A stretch of DNA of 64,000 bases from Myoxocephalus aenaeus (GCA_038501785.1 JBAMJR010000053.1:9669001-9733000), one strand, 5' to 3'. Positions 18,924 to 33,010 are shown, counted from the first letter of the stretch. Notes: generated from the sequence alone by a model not told the origin. Made by a program: numbers and translations.

Positions 18924-20799
18924 ATAACCTACTAATAGAAAAAAGTTTGCCAACAAAAACACAATAAGATCTTACGTCATTTCACATAGCTACTGGCTAC
19001 TAGCATCTGTTTCATGTGATAAAGCCCTTGTGGTGCAAACTAGCATCCTCTGTAAACACTGTGATCCTGTTTTCAGTTTGTCTATGCTTTAACCGCATCC
19101 GTCCCAATCAAATGAACCATGGATAATACCTGAAGCACACAGTCAAACGAGAACAGCCTGAAGAGATGTTTGTCCCCAAGCACCCTGTGTTTACTCCCCG
19201 CAAGTTACCATCAACATGTACTGCATCACACTAAACTGATTTATGGACTGTAACATAGTGGCCACACGCCAGCATGCATAAATCAGGTATGTGTGTGTGT
19301 GTGTGTGTATGTATGCGACTCCATGCACATTTGTGTGTGTTTATTGTCCAGGAGACTGGAACTTGTTACTCGACATGAGGGTATTTTTTTTCTTTTCTTT
19401 TGCCTCGACAACTGCTGTCCCACGTGCAATTAGGCCTGATGACACATTCTGCAGGATGCTGGGAAAAGGTCATATGTAACAAAGTAGAGCAGCAAACCCG
19501 GTGACCTCTGTGCATCGGGAATAACAACACACAGAAGGGATGCACATGTATGTGTGCAGTTGTACGCTGTGAAAGTCCTCATGGTCAGCTTCTATCTGCT
19601 CTATCTGCTCTCTCAGTGTAAATCCCATATTCCTCAAACCAGACGCTCCAATTATCCCTGTAGTCAAGGGACACTATGTGACATTGGGATGCGGTTATTT
19701 GTGCGATCCCAGTAATCTCCAGGCATTTTTTACCCTCTGGCCGGCCTCCAGCCATGACTTCATCATCAAAATCCCCCATAGATGCACTTTGTCCTCTCCC
19801 ACATAGTTGCGTAAGTGCATAAAGCTTGAAGCAAGAATGTCTGTATACGCTACAACAACCCACATTCAGAATGTAAATACAGCCCATGGTGTATAAGCCA
19901 GCCCTTGTGAAACAGACGCATGTATGCACACACTGAAAACCTCAGCACTTTCCCTTATAGTTGTTGCTGGGCATGGTCATTTATGAGGCAATATAATCAT
20001 GATAACATTCCTCTCCCTTTTTCTCTTATTTCTTTGTTCAGAGCCAGCCCACCAAATATTCAACATAATGGCTATCCGTAAACTGTTCTCAGTTTATATG
20101 TGAGGTCATTTCTTTGCTAGTTTTTTTTTGTGAACAAATAAATACAAACAATTGTACATTATTATGACTGATTTGTGACTGCAAGCATTTCTGTGTCACG
20201 GTTAACATGACAATAAGTCCATATTTGCAGGTATTAGGTCATGGTATTGGAAAACATGGAGAGAACAGGATGGTTTGTGACCTGTTACGCCATAGTGTGA
20301 ACTATTTGTAAACAAGGGAGATAAGCTGATTGACTCTATTATCACAAGCTCAAGGTTTAGATTGAGCAAACGCACCCAAAAACTCCCTAAAACGCACTGT
20401 TCTTATAACACAATGATGATGATAACCACATTAATCAACTGCCTTAAATGAGGTTGTCTCATTCACATAAACGCACACACCGATTTTTTTGACACTAAGA
20501 CACTAACAAGCGATGACCTCACACTGATTTCTATCCTCCCACTGGTCCCAGGCTGTTGATAGCTGAAGTATCTAATGGGTTATCTCTTATTCATAAGACT
20601 TGGAGGTCAGCACCAGTGAAACACAAAGACCCTTAACCCTTGGGTTCCCATGAGGGGAGAGTTGAGAAGAAAAGTGTCCTTTACCTTTTGGTATTTTACA
20701 CATTATTGTGATGACCTACTGTTCCTACAGATTGGCTTACGCTGATGTCTTGCCGTGTCTCCTATTAGAGGAGTGTGCAGATGTTTTTGGGGAAGGAGA
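18924..20799. other. Intergenic, no gene seen
   Basis: Unique AT-rich sequence with a short GT tract. No feature supported. Confidence 0.55.
19290..19308. repeat. Short (GT)n tract
   Basis: About nine GT repeats. Confidence 0.9.
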
Positions 20800-20965
20800 T
20801 TGACTATTATCTCCCCCGCTGCAACTCAGTTTGATCCCAGAGGCCCCCGCGGCGTATGAGGCTAATAAATTTAGCAGAAATCGCATCAAGTAAGAATGAC
20901 ATCATCCCACCCCCCTCTCGTCCTGGGCCTTTATTATCCTGACAGTGAAAGCAAAGAAGGCGAGA
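20800..20965. promoter_or_regulatory. Candidate conserved non-coding element
   Basis: A mix of GC-rich (CCCCCGCGGCG) and AT-rich segments, with the near-palindrome GCTAATAAATTTAGC at 20861-20875. It is not repetitive and not coding. Confidence 0.22.
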
Positions 20966-21676
20966 GCATCTCCTACCCAGAGAGATCCTCTTTCAGGAGG
21001 AGGGGCTGTTGTCGATGCTCGTTTTCACCTGCGTTTCCTCCCACGCACAACCACGTCTATGCACACGCTTACGAGCATCGGGGGCTTTTGCCCTGCCATT
21101 GAAGTTTCCATATTAGTCTGCTTGGAGCCAATTACATTAGAGCACCAAGAGCGTGTGGAAAAGCTTCTCACACACTTAGGGCGAGCTAATGAATATAAGC
21201 CTGTGGGTGGAAAGAGATCGGTTGGTGGTGGCGTGAAAGGGTGAGCGTGCGTACAGCTGTGCTTATGTTCAGTCTTAGAAATGTTCTTGTTCCATATTGC
21301 AACAATTGGACATTTAGATCTAATTGGTTTTTATCAAAAGGGTATTTTAAAAACTTTGGGGGACAGTTCAAATATTTAAATTATGCTCTAAGCTTGGACT
21401 GAAGATCCAATTTATGTTTCGTTTAAAAAAAAAAGAAACTCAATTAGGAAAATGCAAAGTAGCCATAACATGTTAAATCCCACATTAGTGTATCCTTGGA
21501 AATAAAGACACACGTGTGTAAGACAGACACGCTAAATAAAGTGTGTGCAAGTTTGCCAGTGAGAATTTACTGCCTGTGATTTCACAGTAGATTGTATCAC
21601 CTATGCTATATTCTCTCTATCCCTTTGTTACTGAGTGTGGTTGCGTTCCTATCTTGTCTGTGCTGTAGTATGTTCG

Positions 21677-21679
<3 letters not shown>

Positions 21680-21751
<72 letters not shown>
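21680..21751. repeat. (GT)n microsatellite
   Basis: A pure GT tract of about 36 repeats. Confidence 0.98.
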
Positions 21752-21752
<1 letters not shown>

Positions 21753-22158
21753 CAGAGCACTGGCTGACTCACCCATCAATCCCAGACTCATCTACTCTCC
21801 GTGCCCAAGGGATCTGCCAAAACGGGCACAACCACCTGCACTCTGCAGATACTCAAAGGTTTGATCTGGTGCAGAATGCTCAAAAAACACCTCAGGTTAT
21901 TGTTTGATTTGTTTTCACCACCAATCACACATTGTGTTTGTCTTTTCTAGACATCATCAGTCAGAGTGTGATGTGTTTTTAAGATATATTGTTGTGAGAA
22001 AGAAATGTACTGCACAGATAAAAAGATTGATGGGATGTGGTCTCTGTTGGTTGCCTGACAAACCCACAGTAACAACAAGAATCCAGCATTAGCGTTAGCA
22101 TTAGCATCAACAGTGCTGATAGATTTGTTTTGCGGGGCCAGACTAGATGTTTGCATTC

Positions 22159-22256
22159 ATGCTAAGCTAACCGGCTGCTTGCTGTAGTTTCACATGTTTT
22201 GGACAGATATGAAAGTGGTACCAATCTTATATAACTCAAGGAAAGAAAGAGAATAG
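22159..22256 (-). repeat. Dispersed fish repeat, copy 1
   Basis: GCTAAGCTAACCGGCTGCT, then GCTGTAGTTTCACA, ATGAAAGTGGTACCAATCTT and AAAGAAAGAGAATA. The same ordered words recur at 23936-24052, and in reverse orientation near 28836 and 36102. The consensus, with GGTTAGCTTAGCATAAAGAC and TTTCCCAAAATGTCAAACTA ends, is a family I recall from teleost genomes; I cannot name it. Confidence 0.6.
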
Positions 22257-23604
22257 ACATATTAACAAAAGGTCAAACTACTCATTTAATATTCTTAAAT
22301 AGTTCTTGTAGCCACACACAAACGCTAAAGTAGCGTAGTGCTATTTTTTTATCCAAACGCCTACTTTCAAGATAACTGTCACACAAAAGTTATATCCTGC
22401 TGGGAGACAGAGCAGGTGTTGATAAATGGGAGACAAAAAATATATGTATCACATAATATTTTGCGGTTATCATATTGGCAAGAAGGTGATGAATACATGT
22501 GTGTGGCTCTGTTTGTTTTTCTTTTGTGTGTTTGCACCAATCTGCAGAGCTGATTCTTGTTCATGAAAATGGTCTTAGTGTGTGTAGCTTGCTATTTGAT
22601 GCGGAAATCCCTTTTACAAAAACCTCCAGGGCAGTACGACTGGTGTGTATATGTCTGTGTGTGTTTACTCATTCTGAACCTTTAGATTAAAATGCTCTGG
22701 CCATTCATCTCTCTGTCCTATCTATCACATCTAACAAAGACACACAACACCACCTCTCGGTCCCCATGGCTTTCCCATATGTCCTTTTACCTTCCCATGG
22801 TCAATATTTGTTTCTCTGCCCACCATCTCTCACCTCTCCGTTTATTAATCTCCTGTCCTTTAGAATGTATGACATTTAATTATAAATGGATTAAGAATTC
22901 AGGTTGTGACCATGGGGTATATAGGGGAGGAAACAAAATAGATCGAGGGCATCAAACACACCGTGACAGAAGACGAATGGGCTTTGTGTGGGTGGTTTCC
23001 ATTAAAGCCTAATGCAGACAAATTATGAAGAAAGATTGACTGGCTCTGGTCTGCACTGGAAATCCAATGGAGCCAGATGATTTCTTCAAAGAGCCAAAGA
23101 GAAAGCGTAGTTCCCCTTTGGTGGAATTACTGCCTGGTTTTAGATTTGCTGGAGCAGCCTCTGGTAGCAAGAAGCCCCCATCATCTTGTTCTTCTTTTCA
23201 TTTCCTCTTTTTTTCTCCCCTTCGCTGATTCAGATGCCGAATTAGAATTCCCATTTAAAGTAGGTCAGCGCCCCCTCTCTCTCGCTTTCTCCCCATTCTC
23301 TCTCCATGTCTCTCTCCCTCGCTCTCTGTCTCCCTGGCACTGTTCCCTATGTAATCCCTATCCAAAGCGCTTCTGTATAAAAACAGCTAGAGATGAGACG
23401 GTGGTGCTTTGATTCTACTTGCTCCGCTTCATGCCACTTTCTTCTTTCCCTTTGTGGCGTTCTTCTCAGTCCTCCTCTTGATGTCTGCTTCATATCCCCC
23501 TGAAACCTTTCCTTTTCTTCCCCCCTCTCTGTCCGTCTTTACTGTCTTTACCCTCTCCTTGGGCCATCCATCACCGTCACTGCACTCCTTATGAGAGCTT
23601 CTGA

Positions 23605-23850
23605 AAATCATAAATCAAGATTGACCCCAGCCTTCGTCTCTCTGATAGCTCCTACAGCCGTTCAGACAGTTTAGCTAATGTTCTTATTAATGGGGCTCTG
23701 AAGGGCACTTTGACAGGACAGATGTCTGTTGCAGTGATTGAAAGTCAGATCATTTAGTTATGGGGCTATGTTCCTGACCAACAGGCCATCTTGTGATCTA
23801 AAGCATAGCTGAATGCATGATTAGAGGATTCCTGGATCTTTTACAGTGAC
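23605..23850. promoter_or_regulatory. Candidate conserved non-coding element
   Basis: Unique sequence around TTAGCTAATGTTCTTATTAA and TGGGGCTCTGAAGGGCACTT, free of repeats. Confidence 0.22.
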
Positions 23851-23935
23851 CAGGGCCACCTCGAGGCCAATGTTGGGGCAGTAACACTGCAGTAATGTAG
23901 TGAGGAGAATCCTTGAAGACAGCCATTCATACAAA

Positions 23936-24052
23936 TGGCTGTAGCTTCACAGTATCAATCAGACATGAGTGTGGTATCAACCTTCCCATCTAACCCTCAG
24001 CAAGGAAGCAAATATGTGTATTTCCCACAAATACGTATATTTCCCACATGTC
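23936..24052 (-). repeat. Dispersed fish repeat, copy 2
   Basis: GGCTGTAGCTTCACAGTATC, ACATGAGTGTGGTATCAACC, then CTCAGCAAGGAAGCAAATAT and TATTTCCCACA. It parallels 22159-22256 word for word. The TATTTCCCACA motif is repeated twice at the end. Confidence 0.6.
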
Positions 24053-24345
24053 GTACATGTCTTGGCCATATACTGTACTTTGCATCTTAGTGCTGCTTGT
24101 GTTTTCAAGGTTAAAGAGACATCATGGATCCGGTGATAATCAATTGGTCATTAGTCTGTCTGTCGGCTTCCCTCTCCTCAACTTTAATTGTTCCATGTAA
24201 AGCTCTCTGCAAACACTGGAGGAGGAGAATGTAAGTGTAAAAGCGTTTCAGGGGGGAAAAACCCTGATAATCCATTTTAATTAACCAAGAACAAAAGCAA
24301 AACAGTCACTTGAAGGTGACGCTGAGACGCTCTTCAAAAGGGCCT

Positions 24346-24359
24346 GTCGCCATGGCAAT
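24346..24359. promoter_or_regulatory. RFX X-box-like site
   Basis: GTCGCCATGGCAAT matches the palindromic RFX consensus GTTGCCATGGCAAC at 12 of 14 positions. It sits in a repeat-free block (about 24255-24440) that also has TTTTAATTAACC. Binding is inferred. Confidence 0.35.
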
Positions 24360-24439
24360 AGCCGTGGGCGCGACAGACCCCTGAGGCACACACCAGCCTG
24401 AGCATGGTGAGCCTCTGGCGTGTCGTGAGAGCGCCTCAG

Positions 24440-27400
24440 AGCTTCATAGATTATGTTGTTTTAAACGATACAGTACACCGAAATGTTTAACTTTGACACT
24501 GCAGTTAAAAATAAATAAAACATCTGCTTTTAAATATCCATAAAATAAATAAAAATGCATTTGTTCCATTGTTAATGTGGCGTTTTTTCTTTCTTCACAG
24601 ACCCTCTCTTTGATGGTGAGCACAAATTGCAGCGTGTTCCCTGAAGGCAGCAGCGCTACAAAACTGAGCTTTATCTTTTACAAACACATGCTGTCGTTTC
24701 TCTTTTCTCCCCGTATGGTTGTATTCTCTGGGCCGGCCAGACTGGTGAATAGGCTGCTCCTAATGAAGGGTTGTGTGTCTGTGTGTGTGGTGATGTGTAC
24801 AGGTAATATCATGCTTCTTTTATTGTATGATCCATAAAAGAGCAGGTATCTTTCCTGGACGCATACCATATAATTACATTACAGTCGGTACGGTACTTCA
24901 TACCTACTGTAAAATGATGTCTAGTAAAAGTAATACTTTGATGTTGTGAACACAAGAGTTTTAAAATGTGATTATTATCGAAACAAATTCCAAGAGATAT
25001 TATTTCACGCAATTATTAAGTTTGATAATTTTCTATACTGGGGCATTCCAGTGAAACTAATCATTTTGAAAAGCTGGACTGTTGACCCTTTCATTGGACT
25101 GTCCCACAGTTAAACATTAATTGCAATCAGACCTCTTTCCACATAAAGGCTGCAATATTTTTTTTAATATTATTTTATAGCAGAAGTACACATGATAAAG
25201 TCTGATATGGTTCTCTTTTAATGAATACCAAACGATCATGCTGCTGATGGAGATAAAGTTGTTCTCATCGTATTAAAGTACAGTGAATTTGAACAAAATG
25301 TGCATTTGATAGTGAACTTTCTCAAAAGTGTCTATCTGCGCACCTTAAAACACCAATTATGTGTTACTTTCTTGTTTCCTTACCTTCGTAACAAATATAA
25401 TTTTAAGTGTTGACAGTGGACATGTATGTTCCAGTGATCGATAAACTGTTAAATTATGTATTACACAATGAACCTATACATTATATTGAAGACATTCCTT
25501 TCATAGTTTTATGGGATTACTTTTGCAGGTTATAGTTTAACTTCTTTTCAGTGAGTGAAAATATTTTAACACGCTGGATCTCCGACAATCAAAGAGCTTC
25601 TTGAGTGGAGGCACTGGAATGTCACGGCCTCAGCCAATCACAATCAGCTGCCTCTATTTTTCTCCACTTTAATCATCCACTTTGTGACACAAATGCTAAA
25701 CCATGCTCTCACGCCACCACAAACACACGCTCCTATCAGGGACAGCGTGAACTTTTGCCTGCAAAATGTTTCATTTTGATCATTTCAGTCAAGCTCAAAT
25801 CCAAGTCCAGCAGTGAACAGTATGCTAATCTTCAAAGAACAGCTTTGTGATACATAAAGGGGACATTTTACGCTCCGCTAACCTGTTCCTGCCTTTACTT
25901 AATACCGCGTGGTAGGAAATAACCTCGTAAATACAGAGGGCTCAGGTATGGCTGGACGCGGGAACAAGGAACCCTGTTCTTCTGTGGTGAAGAGAGGGTT
26001 GGTCTAGACTGAGGTTGTGTCTGGCTGCTGTGCAGGTGTGTTTATACGCTGTCAATGTAACGGCGCGCGTGTGTGTGTGTGCAAGTTCAATTTTGTACGC
26101 AGCGGGTGTGGTGGAGGCTGTGTTTATTATTAACCATTGCGCCCTTTTCATCAGCAGTTTTGCACCAACTCCTCCTACCGATCGACGATAACAAAACCCA
26201 TGCGATAAACCACTAGACCATGGCTAGACAGTCACAGGTCATGCATTACAGTGCTTGGACACGCTGAACACATGTGGTTATTGAGATTATCTGGCTCTTA
26301 GATCATTGTTTTCCAGAGGAGAAATGGTCATTGGGATAATTATTCAGGTTATCATCGCACCTGCAACTTACACGTGTGGTGTGAGTCACACTGGGGTAGG
26401 GGGTAGAGGACGCAGGCTGCGTTGAAAGGGGTCGTTTTAACATCTGCATCAAATGTGATCTTTGCTACGTTCCACACAACTCAGAGGAATGTTCCCAGTT
26501 GAAATTTCCATACACACAATTGAACTCAATTTGACCGTTTTACTGTTTGATGAGTGTGCATTATTTCCATAAAATAAAGGCAATTATACTTAACGTTGTC
26601 TTTAAGTTCATGGTTTTACCACACACAATGTGCGCTTTTATTCGAGAACGTCACACACTCACACAGAGTAAACAAACCTTCGGCGCCTATTCTAATGACA
26701 CGGGAAAGAAAGACACAAATACAGTAGATACATGCAGAAAAAAAAGCATGCATCCAACACAATCTCATTCCCAGTGGCCCTATGCTTCAAACTATGGCGC
26801 TGTACGGACCCCTTTAGGGTCAGTTTGCCCGTGTCTTTTTGCTTTGCTTGTTAAATGCATAAATATTTGTTTTTCTAAATAAACTTCCCAAGTTCACAGC
26901 AAAGAACTTGGTTAGGTTTTGCCAACAAAACTACTTTGTTGAGGGAAAAGAGTGTGGTTTGGGTTCAAATAAGTGAGTTTGTTGGTAATTTAAGTAGGCA
27001 GTATAAGTGAATTATAGTACATAATGTTACGTAACATAACTGATATATTGAAATAATAATATGCAATGTCCAATGTTGACTTTTGGTTTCACACGGGACA
27101 CTACCACTGATATCCTGGGTGAAAGTCCACTGTTCTTTCAATCCATCGATTGACCCACAAACCGCTCCCTCCGCCGACTTTATCAGCCTTTATATTGCGT
27201 CAACTGATTAACTCAAGCACAACTACGGCCTTGCACTGACTGGGCTGTGCTGTATGTACATATGAACCATATACTGCATACAAATACGGTTTTATCAAAG
27301 AACAAATACATGTACAAGACACCCGTTAATCACATATGCATACACAAACACAAGCAACAGGCTGAATAGCCATATGCACACGCGCGCAGTGTCCAATGCT

Positions 27401-27969
27401 GGAAAGGTTTTCCATACGGGGTCAGAGATTATCAGTGAATGCAAATGATGCACGTTGACACAGAAATATGAGCAAACGCAGACCAGACCGCTGCTGCGAC
27501 GAGAGCAGCGTGACACGGCTGTCTGCCAGGCATCGACCTGGTCATGATACTCTGTGCAAACCTTCCCTGTGTTCTCTTTTAATTATAACTCTGCTCTCAC
27601 TTGTATTGTGTGTGTTATCTGGAAACCATAACTGTTAAGGTTCCCCTTTTTGCTTGCTTTCTTTGCCTTCATCTGCAGTCTTCTATTTTCTTCTCCCTTT
27701 GATTTCACCTTTGTCCTTTTCTATTCTCCTCCGCTTGAAGCCACTTTTCTCATTGTGGTTGTTTTCCCTGGCACTGCTGTGCAATATCTACCATCACATC
27801 TCTGTCTTTTTAGGGTTTTCTTTGCTGTTAAGTGTAGTCAATCTAGAAGCCACCTTGATATGTAATCATTCCTTTTGTCCAGTGAGTGATTTGCCCACCA
27901 TCTATTTTCAAATGTATTCCAGTAACAAGGAATGAATAAAAAATGAGGCTGTATCTTTTGTGTTGTGCA
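24440..27969. other. Intergenic, no gene seen
   Basis: AT-rich sequence with scattered short open frames but no domain, splice-paired exon or repeat family that I recognise. Confidence 0.5.
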
Positions 27970-28165
27970 TCTTATCCGATGATCGACCACCAATGACAAT
28001 GGCAGCGGGTGGCCGGTTCAGATACCATCAGCAAATCCTCACAAAGTGCAAATATGTCTTGCCTCCCAGGGCGTGCAGCATGCCAACGCTTGATCAACAG
28101 CCTTGCCACGGCAAGTAAAGAAGCCAATTAACTTCCTCTGTCACCTTCCAGCTAAGTGGAACCAT
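27970..28165. promoter_or_regulatory. Candidate conserved non-coding element
   Basis: Unique sequence containing CACCAATGACAATGGCAGCG and GAAGCCAATTAACTTCC, with no frame. Confidence 0.2.
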
Positions 28166-28835
28166 CGCTGAAGGGTGTACAAATTGCAGCCAGGAATCTA
28201 ATTTCAGATGAACACACACACACACCTCAGGCCCTCTAGAACAGCAGAAAACTCCAATCTGAAGAAACATGATGACTTGCACTTGCTGCTCAGCGTTGGG
28301 CTTGGACCATCAAAGTGGTGCGAGGCTGAGCAGCAGCTCAGGGTAGTAGAGAGAGTCTCAACACAAAGAGTCGGTCATGAAATGCTGAGCTCCATTTTAA
28401 ACTCAAACCACCAGCCTAAAAAAAAAAACTCTTGTCCTGTTTGTTTGCTACTGTACCTAAAGGGGATCATCCATATCTGCTCAGTGTCTCTTGGTATAAA
28501 CTAATATTGTAAGTGATGCAAGAGCTTTCTCTGGAAATCAATAGCTAAAGTCAAGAAAACTGTCTTGCCTGCACATTTGAGAGGATATTGAAGAGCATAA
28601 CATCAGAAGCTAAACTGTGGGTGATTTCAACATATTGAACCAATGAAATGAATGTGACCAAGGGGAAAACCTTGCTGAGAAGATAAAACCGTTTTAAAAG
28701 GTCTCCTCCATGGTTCATTAAGAGGATATTGAGCTGGAGAACATAGATACACTCCCACTTGGAGATTTCTAGTGAATTGTCATTTATTCATACATTTGTT
28801 CACACGACACAAAAATTAGAACAAATGAGGACTGC

Positions 28836-28900
28836 TCCTTTAAGGAATAGTTTGATATTTTGGGAAATATACTTGTTCACTTTCTGGCCATGTGTTACAA
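28836..28900 (+). repeat. Dispersed fish repeat, copy 3 (fragment)
   Basis: CCTTTAAGGAATAGTTTGAT followed by ATTTTGGGAAATATACTTGT and CACTTTCTGGCC is the reverse-orientation end of the same family. The rest of the copy is lost. Confidence 0.5.
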
Positions 28901-29529
28901 GCTTAACTTTTTTTTTCGAGGGGGAACACAAGGAGTAACATAAAAAGTTCACCCAATCTTTGCATAAAAAAGAAGAAAAAGGGACAAACACAGCCAAGAA
29001 AGGGCTGCTGAAGCGATGACTGATGTCTATTTATATGAAACTAATAAACACAGAAACCTAAATGTATATTTCAGAAAGAGAAGGTGCCAGGGACCACCCA
29101 AAGTCCAAAATAACCAAAGAACACAAACCACCCAGAAAATAGAAAAACTCCATTGATCTACTGAATCATAAAAACTGTCATAAAACCGGAGAAAAAGGGA
29201 GAAAATACATATATAGCACAGAACCCCCACAATGCTTCCTCAATAAAGTCCCCAAGGCTAAAATAATCTCAGACTAACAGACTTTGAGGGGCGCTCCCGC
29301 AAAGTCCGTGAGGGTTTAGGGCTGTCCCGCTGTCAAACCATTGAGTGTTTGAGGGCTCTATGGCAGACATGTTGAGCCCTTTTGAACGCTTTCCATAAAT
29401 CTTCATTTGATGCAGACACAATTCATAGCAATATGGAAGCGTGGAGACGCAGCCTGTTACATTTACTAAACAACATTAGGGATTAAAGATGGAACATAAA
29501 AACACATGAAATCAGAAGAATGCAAGCAG

Positions 29530-29533
<4 letters not shown>

Positions 29534-29574
<41 letters not shown>
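29534..29574. repeat. (TA)n microsatellite
   Basis: About 20 AT repeats. Confidence 0.97.
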
Positions 29575-29576
<2 letters not shown>

Positions 29577-30970
29577 CACTGATTTATTAATCAAACATTT
29601 TCTTTTTTGACAAAAAATTAGTAAATAGATTATTTGAAATGACCTTTCATCTCGTGAGTAAAGAGCTTTGCAAGACGTTCAAATCATGGAATAAAAAGTA
29701 TAAAATAAATACCTATAGTTGTACACAATATCAAATTTTTTGACGTTCTCATGGAAATGTGATATTGCAGCAAAGTGCTGTCCCATTCATATTTACACCA
29801 TGTCAAGCCCTGACATGATGGCCTCTCACACTCAACCACTTAACAGGTGACGTCAGTAAATCCCTGAGGGTTCAGGGTTTGAGGCCTAAGGAGGACACTG
29901 GGATCGGGTCAAAGTATCAAGGCCTGATCAGAGCTCTGTCCGTGGACGTAACACCGTAGCTTTGGTCAAATTGTCTATTTATTTTGCTCAAGGTTCTAAC
30001 GTGAGATGACTCTGAAGTATTATGTGGCAGCCTAAAGAGCTGTTAAAAGGCTTTAAATGTTAAGGAAAGGTTACTTTGCACAGCAGCCGGACGTCACATG
30101 ATCACATATTACATGAACATCCATCTCGTCAGTCGAGCCCGTGACCAGACCGATCTGCTGGAAGATGTTGCTTTACAAACACGGTTCTCAAATGTTGAAC
30201 TATACCTTTAAGGACAGCTCTATTGTTTTCAATGCAGGAAGAAAAAAAATGATGACGGCATTTATTTTACAAATCATTTTTTACACTCGCAGCTCAATAA
30301 CATCTCTGTGTCCTCTGACTCTCGAGGCCACTCTAGCTGTGACCCTGACACAAGATCACGTTCTCCTCTGCAGTTGTCTCACTAATTCTTCAATGTCACC
30401 GGGTCCTTCTCACCATTACACAATCTTCATCTCACACTTGTCCTCAGAGAACAAATTGCCGGGAGCGTGGAAACACACCGCACAATGCTCTCGCCAGTTG
30501 GGAAATGACATCACTCCAATATTCTCGTTAATAGTCATGTGGGAGGAAGAGAGGAGCGACGCTGTGACTTCCACACTTCCTCCGCTCATTTCCTCTGTAA
30601 TCTTGACGGACATTTCACTCAAGCTCTTTGTCTCTCGCTCTTGATTGTCTCCCGATTTGTCACTTTCTGCCACCTCGCCTTGTTTACGTTTCCTCATTTC
30701 TCTCACTCTTCCTCCCCTTTCACTCTATTTTCTGCCTCGCAGATGTCGTCCTCTCTGCCTCCGCCACCGGTACGCGCCACCTGAAAACACTGACAGCGGG
30801 GACAGAAGCTGCACAAGGCCAATTTCCTGAGTGCTGCTCACCACTGGCACTCATTTAATTACTGCAGAGACAGAGGTGGGAGGCAGGGCCTGTCAGAGCT
30901 TAAGCCTGGATCAGTGTGGTCCCTCACAGCTCCGGCTGTCCTAGGGGATGGTTATGGGGTGTGTGGGTCT

Positions 30971-30989
30971 GTGTGTGTGTGTGTGTGTG
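30971..30989. repeat. Short (GT)n tract
   Basis: Nine GT repeats followed by GCGGGGG. Confidence 0.9.
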
Positions 30990-31004
30990 CGGGGGTACCT
31001 GTCA

Positions 31005-31125
31005 TATTCTATAGCTGCTATATGGGCCCGAGCTGACAAATACAGATTACCTTTCTTTGTTACAGTCCTGAGAGGCTTGGCAGCCATATGGTCAGAATGC
31101 AGGATGAAGGCCTAGGCTTTGAGTT
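31005..31125. promoter_or_regulatory. Candidate conserved non-coding element with Sox-like site
   Basis: Non-repetitive block with CTTTGTT (Sox-type core) at 31055-31061 and TATAGCTGCTATATGGGCCC upstream of it. It lies between two short GT/CA tracts. Confidence 0.22.
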
Positions 31126-33010
31126 TTTGTTTTGTTTATCTTTTAGCACACACGCACGCACACACACACACATCTGAATAATTTTCGTGGGCATGTGTTT
31201 GGACATAAAATGGTGTCACAGAGGAGGTGAAATGTGTCTCAGTGGGAGCAGTGGCGTCATGTGCAAGAATTTAACAAACAAGCTGTTGTAACTTCCACTA
31301 GATCCTTCATTTAGTTTAATACGAACGGTGGCTCATTCTTGACAGAGAGGGTACTGATGTAAAAACTTAGTTTAGCTTGAGCACAATGCAGTTTTAATGA
31401 TAGTATTTTGCTTAAAGCACCAACATATATAAGGCCTTTACACACAGGGAGCCTGAAGAATAAACAAGACGAAAATAAGAAATGCACGACTGTAAATCTT
31501 TCGCATCAAAACTGTTCTTACCGGACTAAACCGTTTCCTTCAAAGGTTCCAATGGAAAAGGGTCAACTATCGTGACCCTACTGATCCAGAGCAACGTCTG
31601 ACAGTCCGTCCGAGGTCAATTGTGACATAGCGTAAGCTACTAAAAGCAATGTTAATGATTTTCTCTTTAGCAAAATGCTCTGAGGGAATTTGCCGCTGTA
31701 AACAGTTACTCAGGCTACCCATACTTATACGTTTTCGCTTAAAACCGGGATTTTAAAACAAAAACGATTTCGGCCCACACTTGCATTTCACCGGCATCGT
31801 TTGCTAAATGATTTCCTTCCATGCTAGTAAGCCTGAAAGCGAATATCACATGACTATTCACGTACACTGGGGCATGAACCGGTGTAAACAAGAAGTAGAT
31901 TGGTTGTTTAGTTACTAAAAATAAGAGTTATAGCAGTCTTCAAGAATGGAAAGTAGTGCTTTATACTTAAGATCTTCCTCCAAAATTGTCCTCTACAACG
32001 CTGCAGGTCTTGCTCTATCAGTCTCTCACACGCACGCCAAATTTACTTCAGAATGAACACTTAAAAATAAAAGTTTCCTAGATTATGAGTCAATAATTCC
32101 CCTCTGTTTCGTTCTCATACTCATAGCTCTGCTGGGGGCTGAAGTCTCTGTCGCAGTAGAGAGCATTCATGCTTTTGTTCCTTTACAGTTTATGTGTGGA
32201 CTTCACAATAGTAAAGAAAAGCAAAACAAGCATTAATAAGAAAAGGAAAAGTCAATGCATGGAAACTTTGCACTGTGGGGGTCCAAGCATGAATGCAATC
32301 AACGCATTTGTCAATAATACTCTCAAGCATGTCCAGCGACGTTATCAGCCCGATGGAGCGGACGTCGATGCTGAAGAAAACCACGAATTTGGAATATAAC
32401 CTGAAAGTGGGCAGACGAGAGTAAGCTAATGAAAAACGCAGAGAGAAGTTTATTAAAAAGCGGTTGTTGGGCTTTACAGGAATTTTTAACCTCAGGGGCC
32501 ACATGACACTGGTGGTAATGGCACCACATCTTCGTTGTGTCTGTATACGTGAAGGTGTTCATTCTTTCTGCGTGGTTTAATTGGTCCTCCCTCAGGAATG
32601 GTCCTGTGTGTTTCAGCATTGACGTCTTCGTCGCGTCTGATGTTTGGATTGAACCCACTCTGATGACGGGAGCCGGATCCGTGGACATCACCAAGGCAAC
32701 TGAGACCACTGTTTTCCAGGGAGAAAAAAGGAAGAAGAAAAAAAGAAAACAGTGTTTGTTTCCTCTTTTTAAAACGCCAATACAATGACACATAATTTTC
32801 AAGCTTGCTGAGGTCGAGCGATAGAGCCCCTGCCGTGTCTCTTTGTCTTGTGTATTCTTTAACCTGACCCTCAGAATGGCCTGTTTTCATTAAACATGTC
32901 GGGGTTGGATCCAGCCTGTCAAGTCTTCCCAGTACTGTGCCTGTGATGTTTCATGCTTGCAGGCCCTGAGAAACTAGACAGGTTGAAGGAACTTAAACCT
33001 CCACACCAAA

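Noticed and set aside
24577..24837. Possible exon after the CTTCACAG acceptor-like site
   Set aside because: The 86-codon frame resembles no family and there is no matching donor or neighbouring exon.
30141..30644. 167-codon plus-strand frame
   Set aside because: No family signature, no splice partners, and overlapping frames exist on the other strand.
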